From assembly GCF_003206155.1 (NCBI RefSeq), contig NZ_PZJV01000001.1:1002258-1066257 (forward strand): 64,000 nucleotides of DNA, in the 5' to 3' direction. The position numbers were made by a program, and so were the translations under genes. Under the pieces are notes generated by a model that saw only the letters and a program-made list of their open reading frames with translations, searched no databases and was not told where the DNA came from. Positions 11,003-22,978 of this stretch are shown in pieces; positions within the stretch are counted from its first letter, which is position 1, and the number at the start of each line of letters is the position of its first letter. Source of the DNA: Salinicola halophilus (GTDB lineage Bacteria; Pseudomonadota; Gammaproteobacteria; Pseudomonadales; Halomonadaceae).

Positions 11003-12246
11003 TAGCGCCCCTCCCGCAGGCTGGAACCACTCGTCTGCTGACGCGAGCTACTACCACTGCTGTTCATGTGATCGACTACCTGCCGTGAGATCTGCTGAAG
11101 CTGCTCCAGATTCATCGACGACGCGTTATTGCCGCCGCGTGACGTTCCATCGCTCTGCATCTGATTGAGCGGCAGTACGGTCACGGCTTCACTGTCGCCG
11201 AGATCGACGAGCGCCTTCGGCGTGTTCGACAGTACCTCGCTGACGGTCTCGAGATAGAGCCGCTGACGTGTGACTTCCGGAGCCTGCTGATATTCACCCA
11301 GCAGCGAGTTGAAGCGATTCGTCTGACCCGTGGCATCGGCAACTATCGCAGCCTTGTAACCCTGCGCTTCCTCGAGGAGACGCTGCTTTTGACCCTGCGC
11401 TTCGAGCACTACGGCCTGGCTATACGCGTTGGCCTGGTTGATCGAGCGCTGACGCTCTTCGCGGGCGCGGATGACGTCGTCGAAGGCATCCTGCACGCGA
11501 TCCGGCGGCGAGGTCGACTCGACGTTGACCGTCTGCAGGCGCAGCCCGGTGCCGTAGGCCTCCATGTAGGCGCTGAGCCGTTCGAAAACGCGCTGCCCCA
11601 GACGATCGCGCCCGGTCGTGAGGATTTCCTGGAGCGGCATGTTGCCGACTTCCTGGCGCAGCGCCGAATCCATCGCATTCTGCAGCGTCATTTCCGGCTG
11701 ATTGACGTTGACCAGAAACGCATGGGCGTCGCTGACCACGTACTGCGCGGAGACGCTCACGCGAACGATGTTTTCATCGCTGGTCAGCATCGAGTCCGAC
11801 TGGTTAGCGGACCGAATGCTGGTGACGTTGACGTTCTCTACCTGATCGACGATCGGTGGATTCCAGTGAAGTCCGGGATTCAACGTCTGAGTGTACTTAC
11901 CGAAGCGGAAGACGACCCCGCGCTCGGACTGATCGATGAGGTGAAAACCGGATGCCGCCCAGATTACCGCAGCGACCACCAGCACGACGACCGGCAGGAT
12001 AAAGGGATTGCGCTTACCCCCGCCGCCGCCGGGCTCGCCGCCGTCACCGCCACTGCTACGCTTGCCGCGGCCACCGAGCAATCGCTGGATCTTGTCCTGG
12101 AACTTCTTCAAGGCTTCATCGAGATCCGGCGGACCTTGATTGCCATTGTTACCATTGTTACCACCATTACCGCTCGGACGACGGCCCCCACCGCCTCCCC
12201 AAGGGTCCTGCTGGTTGTTGCCCCCACCAGGCTCGTTCCAAGCCAT
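11002..12246 (-). CDS. hflK: FtsH protease modulator HflK
   Basis: 414 residues. A Gly/Asn/Gln-rich cytoplasmic N-terminus (1-80), one membrane helix (about 81-101), then the SPFH domain and long helices; the C-terminus is rich in Ser and Gln. It is the partner of HflC in controlling FtsH access to membrane substrates. A 170-base gap with no visible element separates it from hflX. Confidence 0.96.
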   Translation of the reverse strand: MAWNEPGGGNNQQDPWGGGGGRRPSGNGGNNGNNGNQGPPDLDEALKKFQDKIQRLLGGRGKRSSGGDGGEPGGGGGKRNPFILPVVVLVVAAVIWAASGFHLIDQSERGVVFRFGKYTQTLNPGLHWNPPIVDQVENVNVTSIRSANQSDSMLTSDENIVRVSVSAQYVVSDAHAFLVNVNQPEMTLQNAMDSALRQEVGNMPLQEILTTGRDRLGQRVFERLSAYMEAYGTGLRLQTVNVESTSPPDRVQDAFDDVIRAREERQRSINQANAYSQAVVLEAQGQKQRLLEEAQGYKAAIVADATGQTNRFNSLLGEYQQAPEVTRQRLYLETVSEVLSNTPKALVDLGDSEAVTVLPLNQMQSDGTSRGGNNASSMNLEQLQQISRQVVDHMNSSGSSSRQQTSGSSLREGR

Positions 12247-12416
12247 ACCTAAGTCTCCACTGATGCAGTCAAAGCCGTTGCGTCAGGCATGGGGAGCAGT
12301 AGCCGCCGGGGCGCACCCTGGCGAACGACGGATTGGCTCGAACTGATGTCGAATCGTTACCGCCCTGCGTGTCGGACCCTTGGGCCGCGATACTCCCCTG
12401 CGCGTTATTCCTCGCT

Positions 12417-13739
12417 TCAGACGCGTTCCCAGTCCGCGACCGTCGGCTTTTCCGAAGCGGGCAAGTAATCGTTGGCGCTTTCACCCAAGCGAGCCATCAT
12501 CTGCATAAACTCCCGTCGGGGCAAGCGAATGTCCAGAATCGTCCGCCCTCCCTCGTCGAACGACTCTTCCTGCACCGCGTCGAGCTCGTGAAGCGCAGCG
12601 CGCAGCCGCCCCTGCTCCGGCGTCAGCGTCAGCTGCATGTCGAGAATGTCCTCTGCCAGCCATTCGCCGATTGCCTGATGTAAAAGCTCGAGACCGCGCC
12701 CGTCGCGCGCGGAGAGCCACACCACTTGGGGCAGTCCCTGACCGTCGCGCTCGATGCGTGGCGACGAGTCCATCAGATCGATCTTGTTCATGACCAGCAG
12801 ACGCGGCACGTCGTCGGCATCGATTTCGGAGAGGACTCGGTCGACCTGCGCCACGTTGAGTTCGCGGTCCGGATCGGCCGCGTCGATGATGTGAACGAGC
12901 AGACTCGCTTCCGTCGCCTCCTGTAGCGTCGCCTGGAAGGCTTCCACGAGTTTGTGCGGCAGATGCCGAATGAAACCGACGGTATCGGCGAGCACCACCT
13001 GACCGACATCGGGCACGCTCAGACGTCTCAGCGTGGGATCGAGCGTGGCGAAGAGCTGATCGGCGGCATAAACCTCGGCGGCCGTGATCGCGTTGAACAG
13101 CGTCGATTTACCGGCGTTGGTATAGCCGACGAGCGACACGCTGGGCACCTCGGCGCGGGCTCGCGCACGCCGGTTCTGATCGCGCTGCTTGCGGACCTTC
13201 TCCAGACGTTTGTGAATCGCCTTGATGCGGGCGCGCAGCAGGCGACGGTCGGTCTCCAGCTGAGTCTCGCCCGGACCGCGCAGACCGATACCGCCCTTCT
13301 GGCGCTCGAGGTGAGTCCAGCCGCGAATCAGTCGTGTCGAGACGTATTCGAGCTGAGCGAGCTCGACCTGCAGCTTGCCTTCGTGAGTTCGCGCACGCTG
13401 CGCGAAGATATCCAGAATCAGGCCCGTACGATCGAGCACCCGGCATTTCAGCGAACGTTCGACGTTACGCTCCTGCGAGGGCGTCAGGGCATGATTGAAA
13501 ATGACGAGTTCGGCACCGTGGGTCTCGAGCGCGGCTTTCACCTCGTCGAGCTTGCCACTGCCAATGAAGGAGCGAGGATCGGGACGGCGACGACTCCCCT
13601 GAATCAGAGTCGCCGGCACCGCACCGGCGGACCGCACCAACTCCAGCAGTTCGCCGGAGTCTTCGCGGTCCTGCTCGTCCTGAAAGTCCACATGGACCAG
13701 AATCGCCGTTTCACCGGCGTCGGGACGTTCGAAAAACAA
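12417..13739 (-). CDS. hflX: Ribosome-associated GTPase HflX
   Basis: 440 residues. N-terminal HflX domain with the RSFIGSGK motif (57-63), a coiled linker with GIGLRGPGETQLE, then the GTPase domain: P-loop GYTNAGKS (205-212), DTVGF switch and NKID. HflX splits or rescues stalled ribosomes in stress. The start codon is TTG, supported by AGAGG six bases upstream and by the conserved opening FERPDAGE. It follows hfq by 14 bases. Confidence 0.95.
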   Translation of the reverse strand: MFFERPDAGETAILVHVDFQDEQDREDSGELLELVRSAGAVPATLIQGSRRRPDPRSFIGSGKLDEVKAALETHGAELVIFNHALTPSQERNVERSLKCRVLDRTGLILDIFAQRARTHEGKLQVELAQLEYVSTRLIRGWTHLERQKGGIGLRGPGETQLETDRRLLRARIKAIHKRLEKVRKQRDQNRRARARAEVPSVSLVGYTNAGKSTLFNAITAAEVYAADQLFATLDPTLRRLSVPDVGQVVLADTVGFIRHLPHKLVEAFQATLQEATEASLLVHIIDAADPDRELNVAQVDRVLSEIDADDVPRLLVMNKIDLMDSSPRIERDGQGLPQVVWLSARDGRGLELLHQAIGEWLAEDILDMQLTLTPEQGRLRAALHELDAVQEESFDEGGRTILDIRLPRREFMQMMARLGESANDYLPASEKPTVADWERV

Positions 13740-13753
13740 TCACTACCTCTCGA

Positions 13754-14005
13754 TCAGGATTCGAGTCCGGGCGCCGCGCTGGGATCCTGCGGCGGCAGAC
13801 GAACGTTGCGAGATGGCACGACCGTTGAAATGGCGTGCTTGTAAACCATTTGACTGACGGTATTGCGCAGCAGAATGACGAACTGGTCGAAGGATTCGAT
13901 TTGACCCTGCAGCTTGATGCCGTTTACGAGAAAAATGGAAACCGGGATGCGCTCCTTGCGCAGAATGTTCAGGTACGGGTCCTGAAGGGACTGTCCTTTG
14001 GACAT
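13754..14005 (-). CDS. hfq: RNA chaperone Hfq
   Basis: 83 residues. Sm1 and Sm2 motifs are standard ([36 protein letters not shown]). Hfq is a hexameric Sm-like protein that pairs small RNAs with mRNAs. The C-terminal tail is short, as in Pseudomonas. It sits in the conserved miaA-hfq-hflX order, 126 bases after miaA. Confidence 0.98.
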   Translation of the reverse strand: MSKGQSLQDPYLNILRKERIPVSIFLVNGIKLQGQIESFDQFVILLRNTVSQMVYKHAISTVVPSRNVRLPPQDPSAAPGLES

Positions 14006-14131
14006 GTGGCTCTCCCTAACGATGTTATGAATAGTGCTGTTTTAGTTGGGCGACGTTGCGCGTCGACTCGGCATCCTGTCGCGATGGCATTCATCGCCTG
14101 CAGTCGTCGTGACGAAGCCCACCATTTTACG

Positions 14132-15073
14132 CTAACTCCCGACTTCGCGCACGATTTTCGCCACATGCTCACCGGCTTCGGCGGCGCTGCTATCGACCCA
14201 GTGTAGCCCGGGCCAACGGCGCAACCAGGTCAATTGACGCTTGGCCAGTTGGCGGGTCGCCGCCGCGCCGCGTTCACGCAGTTCACCCATTTCGAAGGCG
14301 CCGTCGAGAGCCTCCCAGGCCTGCCGATAACCGACGCTTCGCATCGACGGTAGATCCCCATGAAGATCGCCGCGGCGCTTGAGCGCGGCCACCTCGTCCA
14401 GAAACCCAGCGTCGAGCATCGTATCGAAGCGCTCACCGATACGCTGGTGAAGCACGGCACGCTCTGAGGGCGCGAGAGCAATGGACAACAGCCGATAAGG
14501 AAAGTTTTCCCGATGCTGTTCGCGCCAGTGTTCGCTGATCGGCACGCCAGTGAGTTCGAACACCTCCAGCGCGCGAATCAGCCGCTGGCGATTGTTCGCG
14601 TGCATCGTCGCGGCAGCGACGGGATCGACCGACCGCAGTCGTGCATGGAGCGCCTCGAGGCCGTCGCGCTCTGCCTGCACCTCGAGCCGCTGGCGCAGTT
14701 CGGGCGCCGCCTGGGGGAGTGTCGCAACGCCTTCGACCAGTCGCTTGGCGTACATCATGGTGCCGCCGACGAGCAGCGGCGTCCTGCCCCTGGCGGTGAT
14801 CTCCGCCATCGCCGCATGGGCATCGCGGCAGAACTCGGCGGCCGAATAGCTCTCGGCCGGATCGCGAATGTCGATCAGTCGATGCGGCGCTCGGGCGAGC
14901 TCCTCCGCGCTCGGCTTGGCAGTACCGATGTCCATGCCGCGGTAGACCATCGCCGAATCGACGCTGATCAGCTCGCAGCCGAACCGCTCGTGCAGGGCGA
15001 TCGCCGTATCGGTCTTGCCCGCCGCGGTGGGACCGAGCAGGAGAATGGCGAGCGGACGCGGATCGTGAGTCAT
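14132..15073 (-). CDS. miaA: tRNA dimethylallyltransferase
   Basis: 313 residues. P-loop GPTAAGKT (14-21) and the DSAMVYRGMDIGTAKP segment identify MiaA, which adds the isopentenyl group to A37 of tRNAs reading codons that begin with U. It lies between mutL and hfq, as in many gammaproteobacteria. Confidence 0.97.
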   Translation of the reverse strand: MTHDPRPLAILLLGPTAAGKTDTAIALHERFGCELISVDSAMVYRGMDIGTAKPSAEELARAPHRLIDIRDPAESYSAAEFCRDAHAAMAEITARGRTPLLVGGTMMYAKRLVEGVATLPQAAPELRQRLEVQAERDGLEALHARLRSVDPVAAATMHANNRQRLIRALEVFELTGVPISEHWREQHRENFPYRLLSIALAPSERAVLHQRIGERFDTMLDAGFLDEVAALKRRGDLHGDLPSMRSVGYRQAWEALDGAFEMGELRERGAAATRQLAKRQLTWLRRWPGLHWVDSSAAEAGEHVAKIVREVGS

Positions 15074-15169
15074 GAGGGACGGGGTCTTGTCGGGAATCGC
15101 CGCTCGGCGGCGCCAGCGGTCGGGCTGGCGCTTGCTACCGGCGACGAAGGAGTGAACGTGAGCGTGGCA

Positions 15170-17137
15170 TCACTGCCCGCGCAGAAAGAGCTTGTCGAGC
15201 TGGGCCATGGACATCTCGGTCCAGGTCGGACGACCGTGATTGCACTGACCGCTGCGCTCGGTTCGCTCCATGTCGCGCAGCAGCGCGTTCATCTCCGGAA
15301 CCGTCAACAGGCGATTGGCGCGCACGCTGCCGTGGCAGGCCATGGTGCTGAGCAGTTCGTTGATGCGAGTCTCGAACCGATCGGAACGACCGTAGCGCTC
15401 GAGATCGCTGAGCATGTCGCGAATCAGCGGTTCGATGTCTCCGTCCGCCAGCAGCGCCGGTACCTGACGCACCAGCAGCGTCTCCGGACCGGCGACGTCG
15501 AGTTCGACGCCGAGCCGCGAGAACGCCTCGCGCTCCCGCTCGGCGGTCTCCATCGCCGCCGCGCCCACGGCGATCGACACCGGTACCAGCAGCGGCTGCG
15601 CCTGCAGCGCCCCGGCGTGAATCTGGCCCTTCATGCGCTCGTAGACGATACGCTCGTGGGCGGCGTGCATGTCCACCACGACCATGCCGCGCTCGGTCTG
15701 GGAGAGAATGTAGACACCGTGGAGCTGCGCCACGGCGTAGCCGAGCGGCGGCGCCTGGGTCTCGTCCACTTCGCCGAGCGTCGTCGATGGCGACACCGGC
15801 CGCTCGGCCTGCGCTATCTCGGCCGCATCGCCCCCCGGCGCGCCCTGCGCCCGAGGCGTCAGCAGCGTGGACTCGTGATCGGGGTGCAGCGCCTGATAGC
15901 CCGCCATGAACTCGCGAACTCGCTGCGCCGGCGGGCGATCCTGAGAATAACCGCCACCCCCAGTGCCACCGCCGACACCACCCGCCTGCCCCGCCAGCGG
16001 CATCCGCTGCTGCTGCCAGCTCGGCGAGGCGGCCTCGTCGGCAGAAGGCACCGCACTCGATGTCGCCGCCGACGGCGTCTCGTTGGCGACCGGCTGTGTC
16101 TCGCCACCGGCGGCGTTGGGTCGCACTTCGGCGAGCGCCCGATGCAGGCTCGAGAAGAGAAAGTCGTGCACCAGGCGGCCGTCGCGGAAGCGCACTTCAT
16201 GCTTGGTCGGATGCACGTTGACGTCGACCACGCGCGGGTCGAGCTCCAGATAGAGCACGAAGACCGGATGTCGTCCGTGGAACATCACGTCGCGGTACGC
16301 CTGGCGAATGGCGTGGGCGACGAGGCGGTCGCGGACCACCCGCCCGTTGACGAAGAAGTACTGCTGGTCCGCCTGCGCGCGCGAGTAGGTCGGCATTCCT
16401 ACCCAGCCATGAAGCCGCATGCCCGAGGCTTCCATCTCCAGGTGCAGCGCCTCGGTGAGAAAGCGTTTGCCGAGCAGCGCGCCGATGCGTCGCTCTCGCC
16501 CGCCCTGATCACTGGCGACGGCGGGCAGCTGATGAACCACTTTCTGGTTGTGCTTGAGCAGCCAGGCAACGTCGAACCGCGATAGCGCCAGTCGTCGAAC
16601 GGCCTCCTCGACATGCCCGAACTCGGTCTTCTCGGCGCGCAGGAACTTGCGTCGCGCCGGCGTATTGAAGAAGAGATCGCGCACCAGCACCGAGGTCCCA
16701 CGGGGGTGCGGCGCCGGCGTCACCCGCGGCTCCATCTGGCGTCCTTCGGCGACCACGCGCCAGCCCCCGGTCGGGTCGTCGTCGGCGTTGGAGATGAGTT
16801 CGAGTCGAGACACCGCACTGATCGAGGCCAGCGCCTCGCCGCGAAAGCCGAGGCTCGCCACGTCCTCGAGATCCTCGAGGGAAGCGATCTTGCTCGTGGC
16901 GTGCCGCGACAGCGCCAGCGGCAAGTCGTCCTCTTCGATCCCGCTACCGTCGTCGCGCACCCGAATCAGGCGCGCGCCGCCCGCCTCCAGCTCGATCTCG
17001 ATGCGCCGGCCGCCGGCATCGATGGCGTTCTCCACGATCTCCTTGACCACCGACGCCGGGCGCTCGACCACCTCGCCGGCGGCAATCTGGTTGGCCAGGC
17101 GCGGGTCGAGCACGCGGATACGCGTCGCCTCGCTCAT
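15170..17137 (-). CDS. mutL: DNA mismatch repair protein MutL (endonuclease type)
   Basis: 655 residues. GHKL ATPase N-terminus with E36/N37 in [14 protein letters not shown] (62-67) and GFRGEAL (97-103); a variable Gly/Ser/Pro linker; a C-terminal dimerisation domain. The latter has [12 protein letters not shown] (489-500), matching the metal-binding endonuclease motif DQHA-x2-E-x4-E with Q to M, plus ACHGSVRA and CNHGRP. E. coli MutL lacks these, so this protein probably nicks DNA itself and does not depend on MutH. Confidence 0.96.
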   Translation of the reverse strand: MSEATRIRVLDPRLANQIAAGEVVERPASVVKEIVENAIDAGGRRIEIELEAGGARLIRVRDDGSGIEEDDLPLALSRHATSKIASLEDLEDVASLGFRGEALASISAVSRLELISNADDDPTGGWRVVAEGRQMEPRVTPAPHPRGTSVLVRDLFFNTPARRKFLRAEKTEFGHVEEAVRRLALSRFDVAWLLKHNQKVVHQLPAVASDQGGRERRIGALLGKRFLTEALHLEMEASGMRLHGWVGMPTYSRAQADQQYFFVNGRVVRDRLVAHAIRQAYRDVMFHGRHPVFVLYLELDPRVVDVNVHPTKHEVRFRDGRLVHDFLFSSLHRALAEVRPNAAGGETQPVANETPSAATSSAVPSADEAASPSWQQQRMPLAGQAGGVGGGTGGGGYSQDRPPAQRVREFMAGYQALHPDHESTLLTPRAQGAPGGDAAEIAQAERPVSPSTTLGEVDETQAPPLGYAVAQLHGVYILSQTERGMVVVDMHAAHERIVYERMKGQIHAGALQAQPLLVPVSIAVGAAAMETAEREREAFSRLGVELDVAGPETLLVRQVPALLADGDIEPLIRDMLSDLERYGRSDRFETRINELLSTMACHGSVRANRLLTVPEMNALLRDMERTERSGQCNHGRPTWTEMSMAQLDKLFLRGQ

Positions 17138-17186
17138 CGATTGCCTCCCTTGCAGGTCATCGGGCGAGATGCGGTTTCGATGCCGT

Positions 17187-18842
17187 TCATGGCAGCGTCA
17201 GCACCTGACCCACTCGCAGAATGTCACTGTCCAGGCCGTTCGCCTGCTTGAGCGCCTGCATTGTGATGCCGTTGCGATTCGCCACGGTGGATAGCGTATC
17301 GCCGGCACGCACCCGATATTCGTTGCTGGCGCCGCCGCGCCCCTGATCCCGCTGCCATGCCAGTAGACTGGAGGGTGGCGGATGCTGACGAAAGTGCGCG
17401 ACGATCCCCGCGAAGATGGCCTGGGCCAGCTGCGCCTGATGACCCGAGGAGCGCAGCTGCGCCTCCTCTTTCGGGTTGGAGATGAAGCCGGTCTCGACCA
17501 GCAGCGACGGAATGTCGGGCGACTTCAGCACCACGAAGCCGGCCTGCTCGACCCCGGACTTGTGCAGCTTGTTGATCCGACCCAGCTGGTCGAGCACCTG
17601 ACCGCCGGTCGCCAGCGAATCGTTCATCGTCGCCGTCATGGTCAGATCGAGCAGCACCCCGCGCAGCACTTCATCCTTGTCATCGAGACTCAGACTGCCG
17701 TCGACGCCGCCGATCAGATCCGCCTGGTTCTCGCTGGCGGCCAGCCAGCGGGCACTTTCGGAGGTCGCCCCGCCCTGGGAGAGCGCGTAGACCGAGCTAC
17801 CGTAAGGCTGACTGCTGCGCACGGCGTCCGCGTGAATGGAGACGAAGAAGTCCGCCTTCTGCTGTCGCGCGATCAGCGTGCGCTGACGCAGCCCGACGTA
17901 GTAGTCGTCGTCACGCGTCAGAATCGCCTTGAAGCCCGGCGTACCGTCGATACGATTCTTGAGCTTGCGGGCGATCTCGAGCACCACATCCTTCTCACGC
18001 GTCCCGCTCGGTCCGATCGCCCCCGGATCCTCGCCGCCGTGCCCCGCGTCCACGGCGATGATGATGTCGCGCTTGGGATGCGGCTGTGCCTCCACGGTCG
18101 CCGCCACCTGGCTGGGGGTCTCGACGTTGCCCTGGACGACCGCTTCGGTCTGGGCACGCTGCGCGGTGATCTCCTGGTCGCGAATCATCGCCTCGATGGG
18201 ATCGATCGGGTCGCTCACTGCGCTTGCCCCGGGGTAGTCGAGATCGACCACCAGGCGGTCGCTGTACTGATCGTTCGGCGGCAGCGTGAAACTCTTGGGT
18301 GCCACGTTACGGTTGACGTCGAGCACGACGCGCAGCCCACCGCCTTCGCGCGTCCCGGTGCGTACCGCATCGATGGCGCTGCCCTGAAGATCGAGATCGT
18401 CGACGTTGAACGACAGGTCGCTGCTATCGACGTCGATCACCACGCGATCGGGGTCGTTGAGGGTGAAGACATTGGCGCTCGCCGGCGACGACATGTCGAA
18501 GACCAGACGCACGTGGTCCGGTGCCGCCCACAGGCGGATATTGTGGATGTCGGCCGCGCTTGCCTGGCCGGCGATCCCGAGAGACGCCAGCGCCAATGCC
18601 CCGAACGCCCAGCGCCGTCGATGGCCGCTCGCGAGCGGCATCGAGCGCAAGGTTCTCGCCTCGAAAGGCGTCCCCAGGCAAGCGCTGGCGAGGCGTCCAC
18701 TGCGGCCCACCGCGCCTAGAAGGAGACCCAAGCCGCGCATCACGCAGGCGATCGTCGCGCCTAGCCATGTCGCCATGGCGTGCCATCGGCGAGCGCTATC
18801 GCGCGCGTCGTGCCTCGCGGCCCTGAAAACAGCTGTCAACAT
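17187..18842 (-). CDS. amiB: N-acetylmuramoyl-L-alanine amidase AmiB/AmiC type
   Basis: 551 residues from this start. Order: AMIN domain, Amidase_3 zinc hydrolase ([30 protein letters not shown]) and a C-terminal LysM ([15 protein letters not shown]). It splits septal peptidoglycan. The start is uncertain: the ATG at 18842 has AAGGA at proper spacing and overlaps the tsaE stop (ATGTTGA), but a clear signal peptide begins only at residue 68 (ATG at 18641: [10 protein letters not shown], hydrophobic core, ASA cleavage site). The secreted form likely uses 18641, or the protein has an unusual N-terminal extension. Confidence 0.92.
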   Translation of the reverse strand: MLTAVFRAARHDARDSARRWHAMATWLGATIACVMRGLGLLLGAVGRSGRLASACLGTPFEARTLRSMPLASGHRRRWAFGALALASLGIAGQASAADIHNIRLWAAPDHVRLVFDMSSPASANVFTLNDPDRVVIDVDSSDLSFNVDDLDLQGSAIDAVRTGTREGGGLRVVLDVNRNVAPKSFTLPPNDQYSDRLVVDLDYPGASAVSDPIDPIEAMIRDQEITAQRAQTEAVVQGNVETPSQVAATVEAQPHPKRDIIIAVDAGHGGEDPGAIGPSGTREKDVVLEIARKLKNRIDGTPGFKAILTRDDDYYVGLRQRTLIARQQKADFFVSIHADAVRSSQPYGSSVYALSQGGATSESARWLAASENQADLIGGVDGSLSLDDKDEVLRGVLLDLTMTATMNDSLATGGQVLDQLGRINKLHKSGVEQAGFVVLKSPDIPSLLVETGFISNPKEEAQLRSSGHQAQLAQAIFAGIVAHFRQHPPPSSLLAWQRDQGRGGASNEYRVRAGDTLSTVANRNGITMQALKQANGLDSDILRVGQVLTLP

Positions 18843-19327
18843 TCATTTTCCTTGTGACTCGAGATGTCGCGAAGATCCGCCGGCACCGCCGCGAGCACCG
18901 CCTGGCCCCGGGCGGTGCACGCCGTCGCCCGCGCCGTGCGCCCGCTCTCCACGGTCGTCAAATGGATCTCCAGGTCCGGCACGGGCAGCCAGCCAGCGCC
19001 CCGGCTCGGCCACTCGATCAGACTCAGGGCCTGCTCGCCGAGCATGTCGCGGGCCCCCAGGAACTCGAGCTCCTCGGGGTCGCCCAACCGGTAGAGATCG
19101 AAATGATAGATTCGATGCTCGCCAAGCTCATAGGGCTCGACCAGCGTGTAGGTAGGACTCTTCACCGCCCCGGCATGGCCATGGGCACGCAGCACGCCGC
19201 GGGCGAGCGTGGTCTTCCCCGCGCCCAGGTCGCCGAGAAGGTGGACTCGCCCGCGTCCGTCGAGCGCGTGTCCCAGGGCTTCTCCCAGGGCAACCTGGGC
19301 GGCTTCGTCGCTAAGCGTGATCGGCAT
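18836..19327 (-). CDS. tsaE: tRNA t6A synthesis ATPase TsaE
   Basis: 163 residues. P-loop GDLGAGKTTLARG, then the family strand SPTYTLVEPY and HFDLYRL. It supports the TsaBCD complex that makes t6A37 in ANN-decoding tRNAs. The ATG at 19327 matches the beginning of homology and lies four bases after the nnr stop; an upstream in-frame start inside nnr is unlikely. It overlaps the amiB frame by seven bases. Confidence 0.95.
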   Translation of the reverse strand: MPITLSDEAAQVALGEALGHALDGRGRVHLLGDLGAGKTTLARGVLRAHGHAGAVKSPTYTLVEPYELGEHRIYHFDLYRLGDPEELEFLGARDMLGEQALSLIEWPSRGAGWLPVPDLEIHLTTVESGRTARATACTARGQAVLAAVPADLRDISSHKENEC

Positions 19328-19331
19328 GAGG

Positions 19332-20828
<1,497 letters not shown>

Positions 20829-21084
20829 TGAGGCTCCTTTCAAAGGGGAATCACGCGCGTCTGGCTAGGGCATCACGAGACGCGACGACCGGCTCACGCC
20901 GGGAAAACGACCGGGCGCTGAGCACGCCCCGGCGATGACCGTTGGGCCGGGTATCCAACGCGATGCCGCGACTCGGCGCGTGTCGACGCCGACCGATGTG
21001 GTGTAGGGTAGCCGCCCACGCTGCTCTCGACCGTCTCCGTTGTCCGACCCAGCCGTATGATTCAAACCGTATGACCCAAACCCT

Positions 21085-22200
21085 ATGACTCAGCGCGCCG
21101 ACACCTCATCCTCTGGCGATCACGCCCTCGATCTCGACGAACTGGCCTCCCAGGTCAAAATGTGGGGACGAGAGCTTGGCTTTCAGGCGATCGGCATCAC
21201 CGATACCGACCTCGAGAGCCACGAGCGCTACCTCGAGCGCTGGCTCGAAGCGGGCCATCACGGCGAGATGAGCTACATGGAGAAGCACGGCACCAAGCGC
21301 ACCCGCCCCGCGGAGCTGGTGCCGGGCACGCTTCGCGTCATCAGTGCGCGCATGGATTATCTGCCGCCGGAGGTCGAGACCACCCGCGTACTGGGACAGC
21401 CCGACAAGGCCTACGTTTCACGCTACGCACTGGGTCGCGACTACCACAAGCTGATCCGCAAGCGTCTCGACCAGCTCGCCAAGCGCATCGAGCAGGCGGT
21501 GGGCCCCTTCGGCTACCGCGCCTTCGTCGACTCCGCGCCGGTCATGGAGCGGGCGCTGGCGCAGAAGGCCGGCATCGGCTGGTTCGGCAAGAACGCCATG
21601 CTGCTCGACCCCAAGGCCGGCTCGCTGTTCTTTCTCGGCGAGCTCTATACCGACCTGCCGCTGCCGGTGGACGAGCCCTTCACCCGGGAGCACTGCGGCT
21701 CCTGCTCGAGCTGCCAGACCGCCTGCCCCACCGACGCCATCGTCGACGACAAGGTGATCGACGCCCGGCGCTGCATCTCCTATCTCACCATCGAGCTGCA
21801 CGGCGCGATTCCGCTCGAATTCCGCCGCGCCATGGGCAACCGGGTCTACGGCTGCGACGACTGCCAGCTCTTCTGTCCGTTCACTCGCTTCACGCGGGCG
21901 AGCGACGAGCCGGACTTCGCGCCACGCCACGACCTCGATCGCGCCGAGCTGGTGGATCTGTTCGCCTGGGGCGAGACGGAGTTCCTGAAGCGCACCGAGG
22001 GCAGCCCGATCCGGCGCATCGGCTATGAGCGCTGGCTGCGCAACCTGGCCGTCGGCCTCGGCAATGCGCCCTACAGCGAGCGTGTGGTCGCCGCGCTGCG
22101 CGCCCGTCTCGCCTACCCGTCGGATCTGGTGCGCGAGCACGTGCGCTGGGCGCTCGAGGAGCAGCGGCTCAAACGCCAGGCGCGCATTGCCACGGGCTGA
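21085..22200 (+). CDS. queG: Epoxyqueuosine reductase QueG
   Basis: 371 residues. The N-terminal DUF1730/cobalamin-binding part is followed by two 4Fe-4S ligand sets (CGSCSSCQTACP and CISYL...GCDDCQLFCPF) and a HEAT-like tail. It performs the last step of queuosine synthesis on tRNA. Plus strand, divergent from nnr, convergent with orn. The 74 bases between queG and orn show nothing else. Confidence 0.96.
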   Translation: MTQRADTSSSGDHALDLDELASQVKMWGRELGFQAIGITDTDLESHERYLERWLEAGHHGEMSYMEKHGTKRTRPAELVPGTLRVISARMDYLPPEVETTRVLGQPDKAYVSRYALGRDYHKLIRKRLDQLAKRIEQAVGPFGYRAFVDSAPVMERALAQKAGIGWFGKNAMLLDPKAGSLFFLGELYTDLPLPVDEPFTREHCGSCSSCQTACPTDAIVDDKVIDARRCISYLTIELHGAIPLEFRRAMGNRVYGCDDCQLFCPFTRFTRASDEPDFAPRHDLDRAELVDLFAWGETEFLKRTEGSPIRRIGYERWLRNLAVGLGNAPYSERVVAALRARLAYPSDLVREHVRWALEEQRLKRQARIATG

Positions 22201-22274
22201 ACGTCTCCACAGAGAGCCATCGCTAGCGCGCGCCGTTAGGCCGTTAGACAGTCACCGTCGGAACGCGGCCCGCG

Positions 22275-22847
22275 TCAGGGCATCCTGAGAAACGTCTTGC
22301 GATAGTGCGAAAGCTCCGCCAGCGATTCCCGAATGTCATCCAGTGCCTGGTGAGTGTTGCGCTTGGAGAAACCTTCCAGTGCCTTGGGATTCCAGCGCTT
22401 GGCCAGTTCCTTGAGCGTGGAGACATCCACGTTGCGATAGTGGAAGAAGTCGTTGAGCACCGGCATCTCCCGCTCCAGAAAACGGCGATCCTGATGCACG
22501 CTGTTGCCGCAGACCGGCGACGTGCCCGGCACGACGTACTGGGCGAGAAAGTCCAGCGTGCGCCGCTCGGCCTCGGCAGTATCGATCTCGCTGCCCTGGA
22601 CGCGCTCGATCAGACCGGAGTCGCCGTGGGTCTTGCGGTTCCAGTCGTCCATGCCGTCGAGCAGCGTATCGGGCTGATGCACCGCGAGCACCGGGCCTTC
22701 CGCGACGAGATTGAGATCGCCGTCGGTGATCAGCGTGGCGACTTCGATGATGCGCTCGCGGTTGGGGTCGAGGCCGGTCATCTCGAGATCGATCCAGACC
22801 AGCAGGTCTTGGCGAGGCGTGGCATCGGTGTTTGGGGTGGCGGACAT
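22275..22847 (-). CDS. orn: Oligoribonuclease
   Basis: 190 residues. DEDDh exonuclease: [13 protein letters not shown] (DxE), a middle Asp in the [10 protein letters not shown] region, and the late HQALDDI. It degrades 2-5 nt RNAs and pGpG, linking it to c-di-GMP turnover. The ATG at 22847 matches the start of homology; longer in-frame sequence upstream is the leader. Divergent from rsgA. Confidence 0.96.
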   Translation of the reverse strand: MSATPNTDATPRQDLLVWIDLEMTGLDPNRERIIEVATLITDGDLNLVAEGPVLAVHQPDTLLDGMDDWNRKTHGDSGLIERVQGSEIDTAEAERRTLDFLAQYVVPGTSPVCGNSVHQDRRFLEREMPVLNDFFHYRNVDVSTLKELAKRWNPKALEGFSKRNTHQALDDIRESLAELSHYRKTFLRMP

Positions 22848-22978
22848 GCATCGCTCCAGAAGGTGCGGCCGTGAAAGCGCCAGGCGCGGGCGGACACGGC
22901 GGTCGGGTATGGCTACAATGCGCGCCATTCTACTCACCCGCCGGGCCCCCGGCCACGACCCGAGGAGTCGCCGTCCCC

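Noticed and set aside
14513-16585. 690-codon plus-strand frame across miaA and mutL
   Set aside because: Long only because of high GC; the minus-strand miaA and mutL motifs account for the DNA.
22201-22274. Possible tRNA next to queG/orn (E. coli has tRNA genes in this region)
   Set aside because: No cloverleaf or CCA/T-loop pattern could be found.
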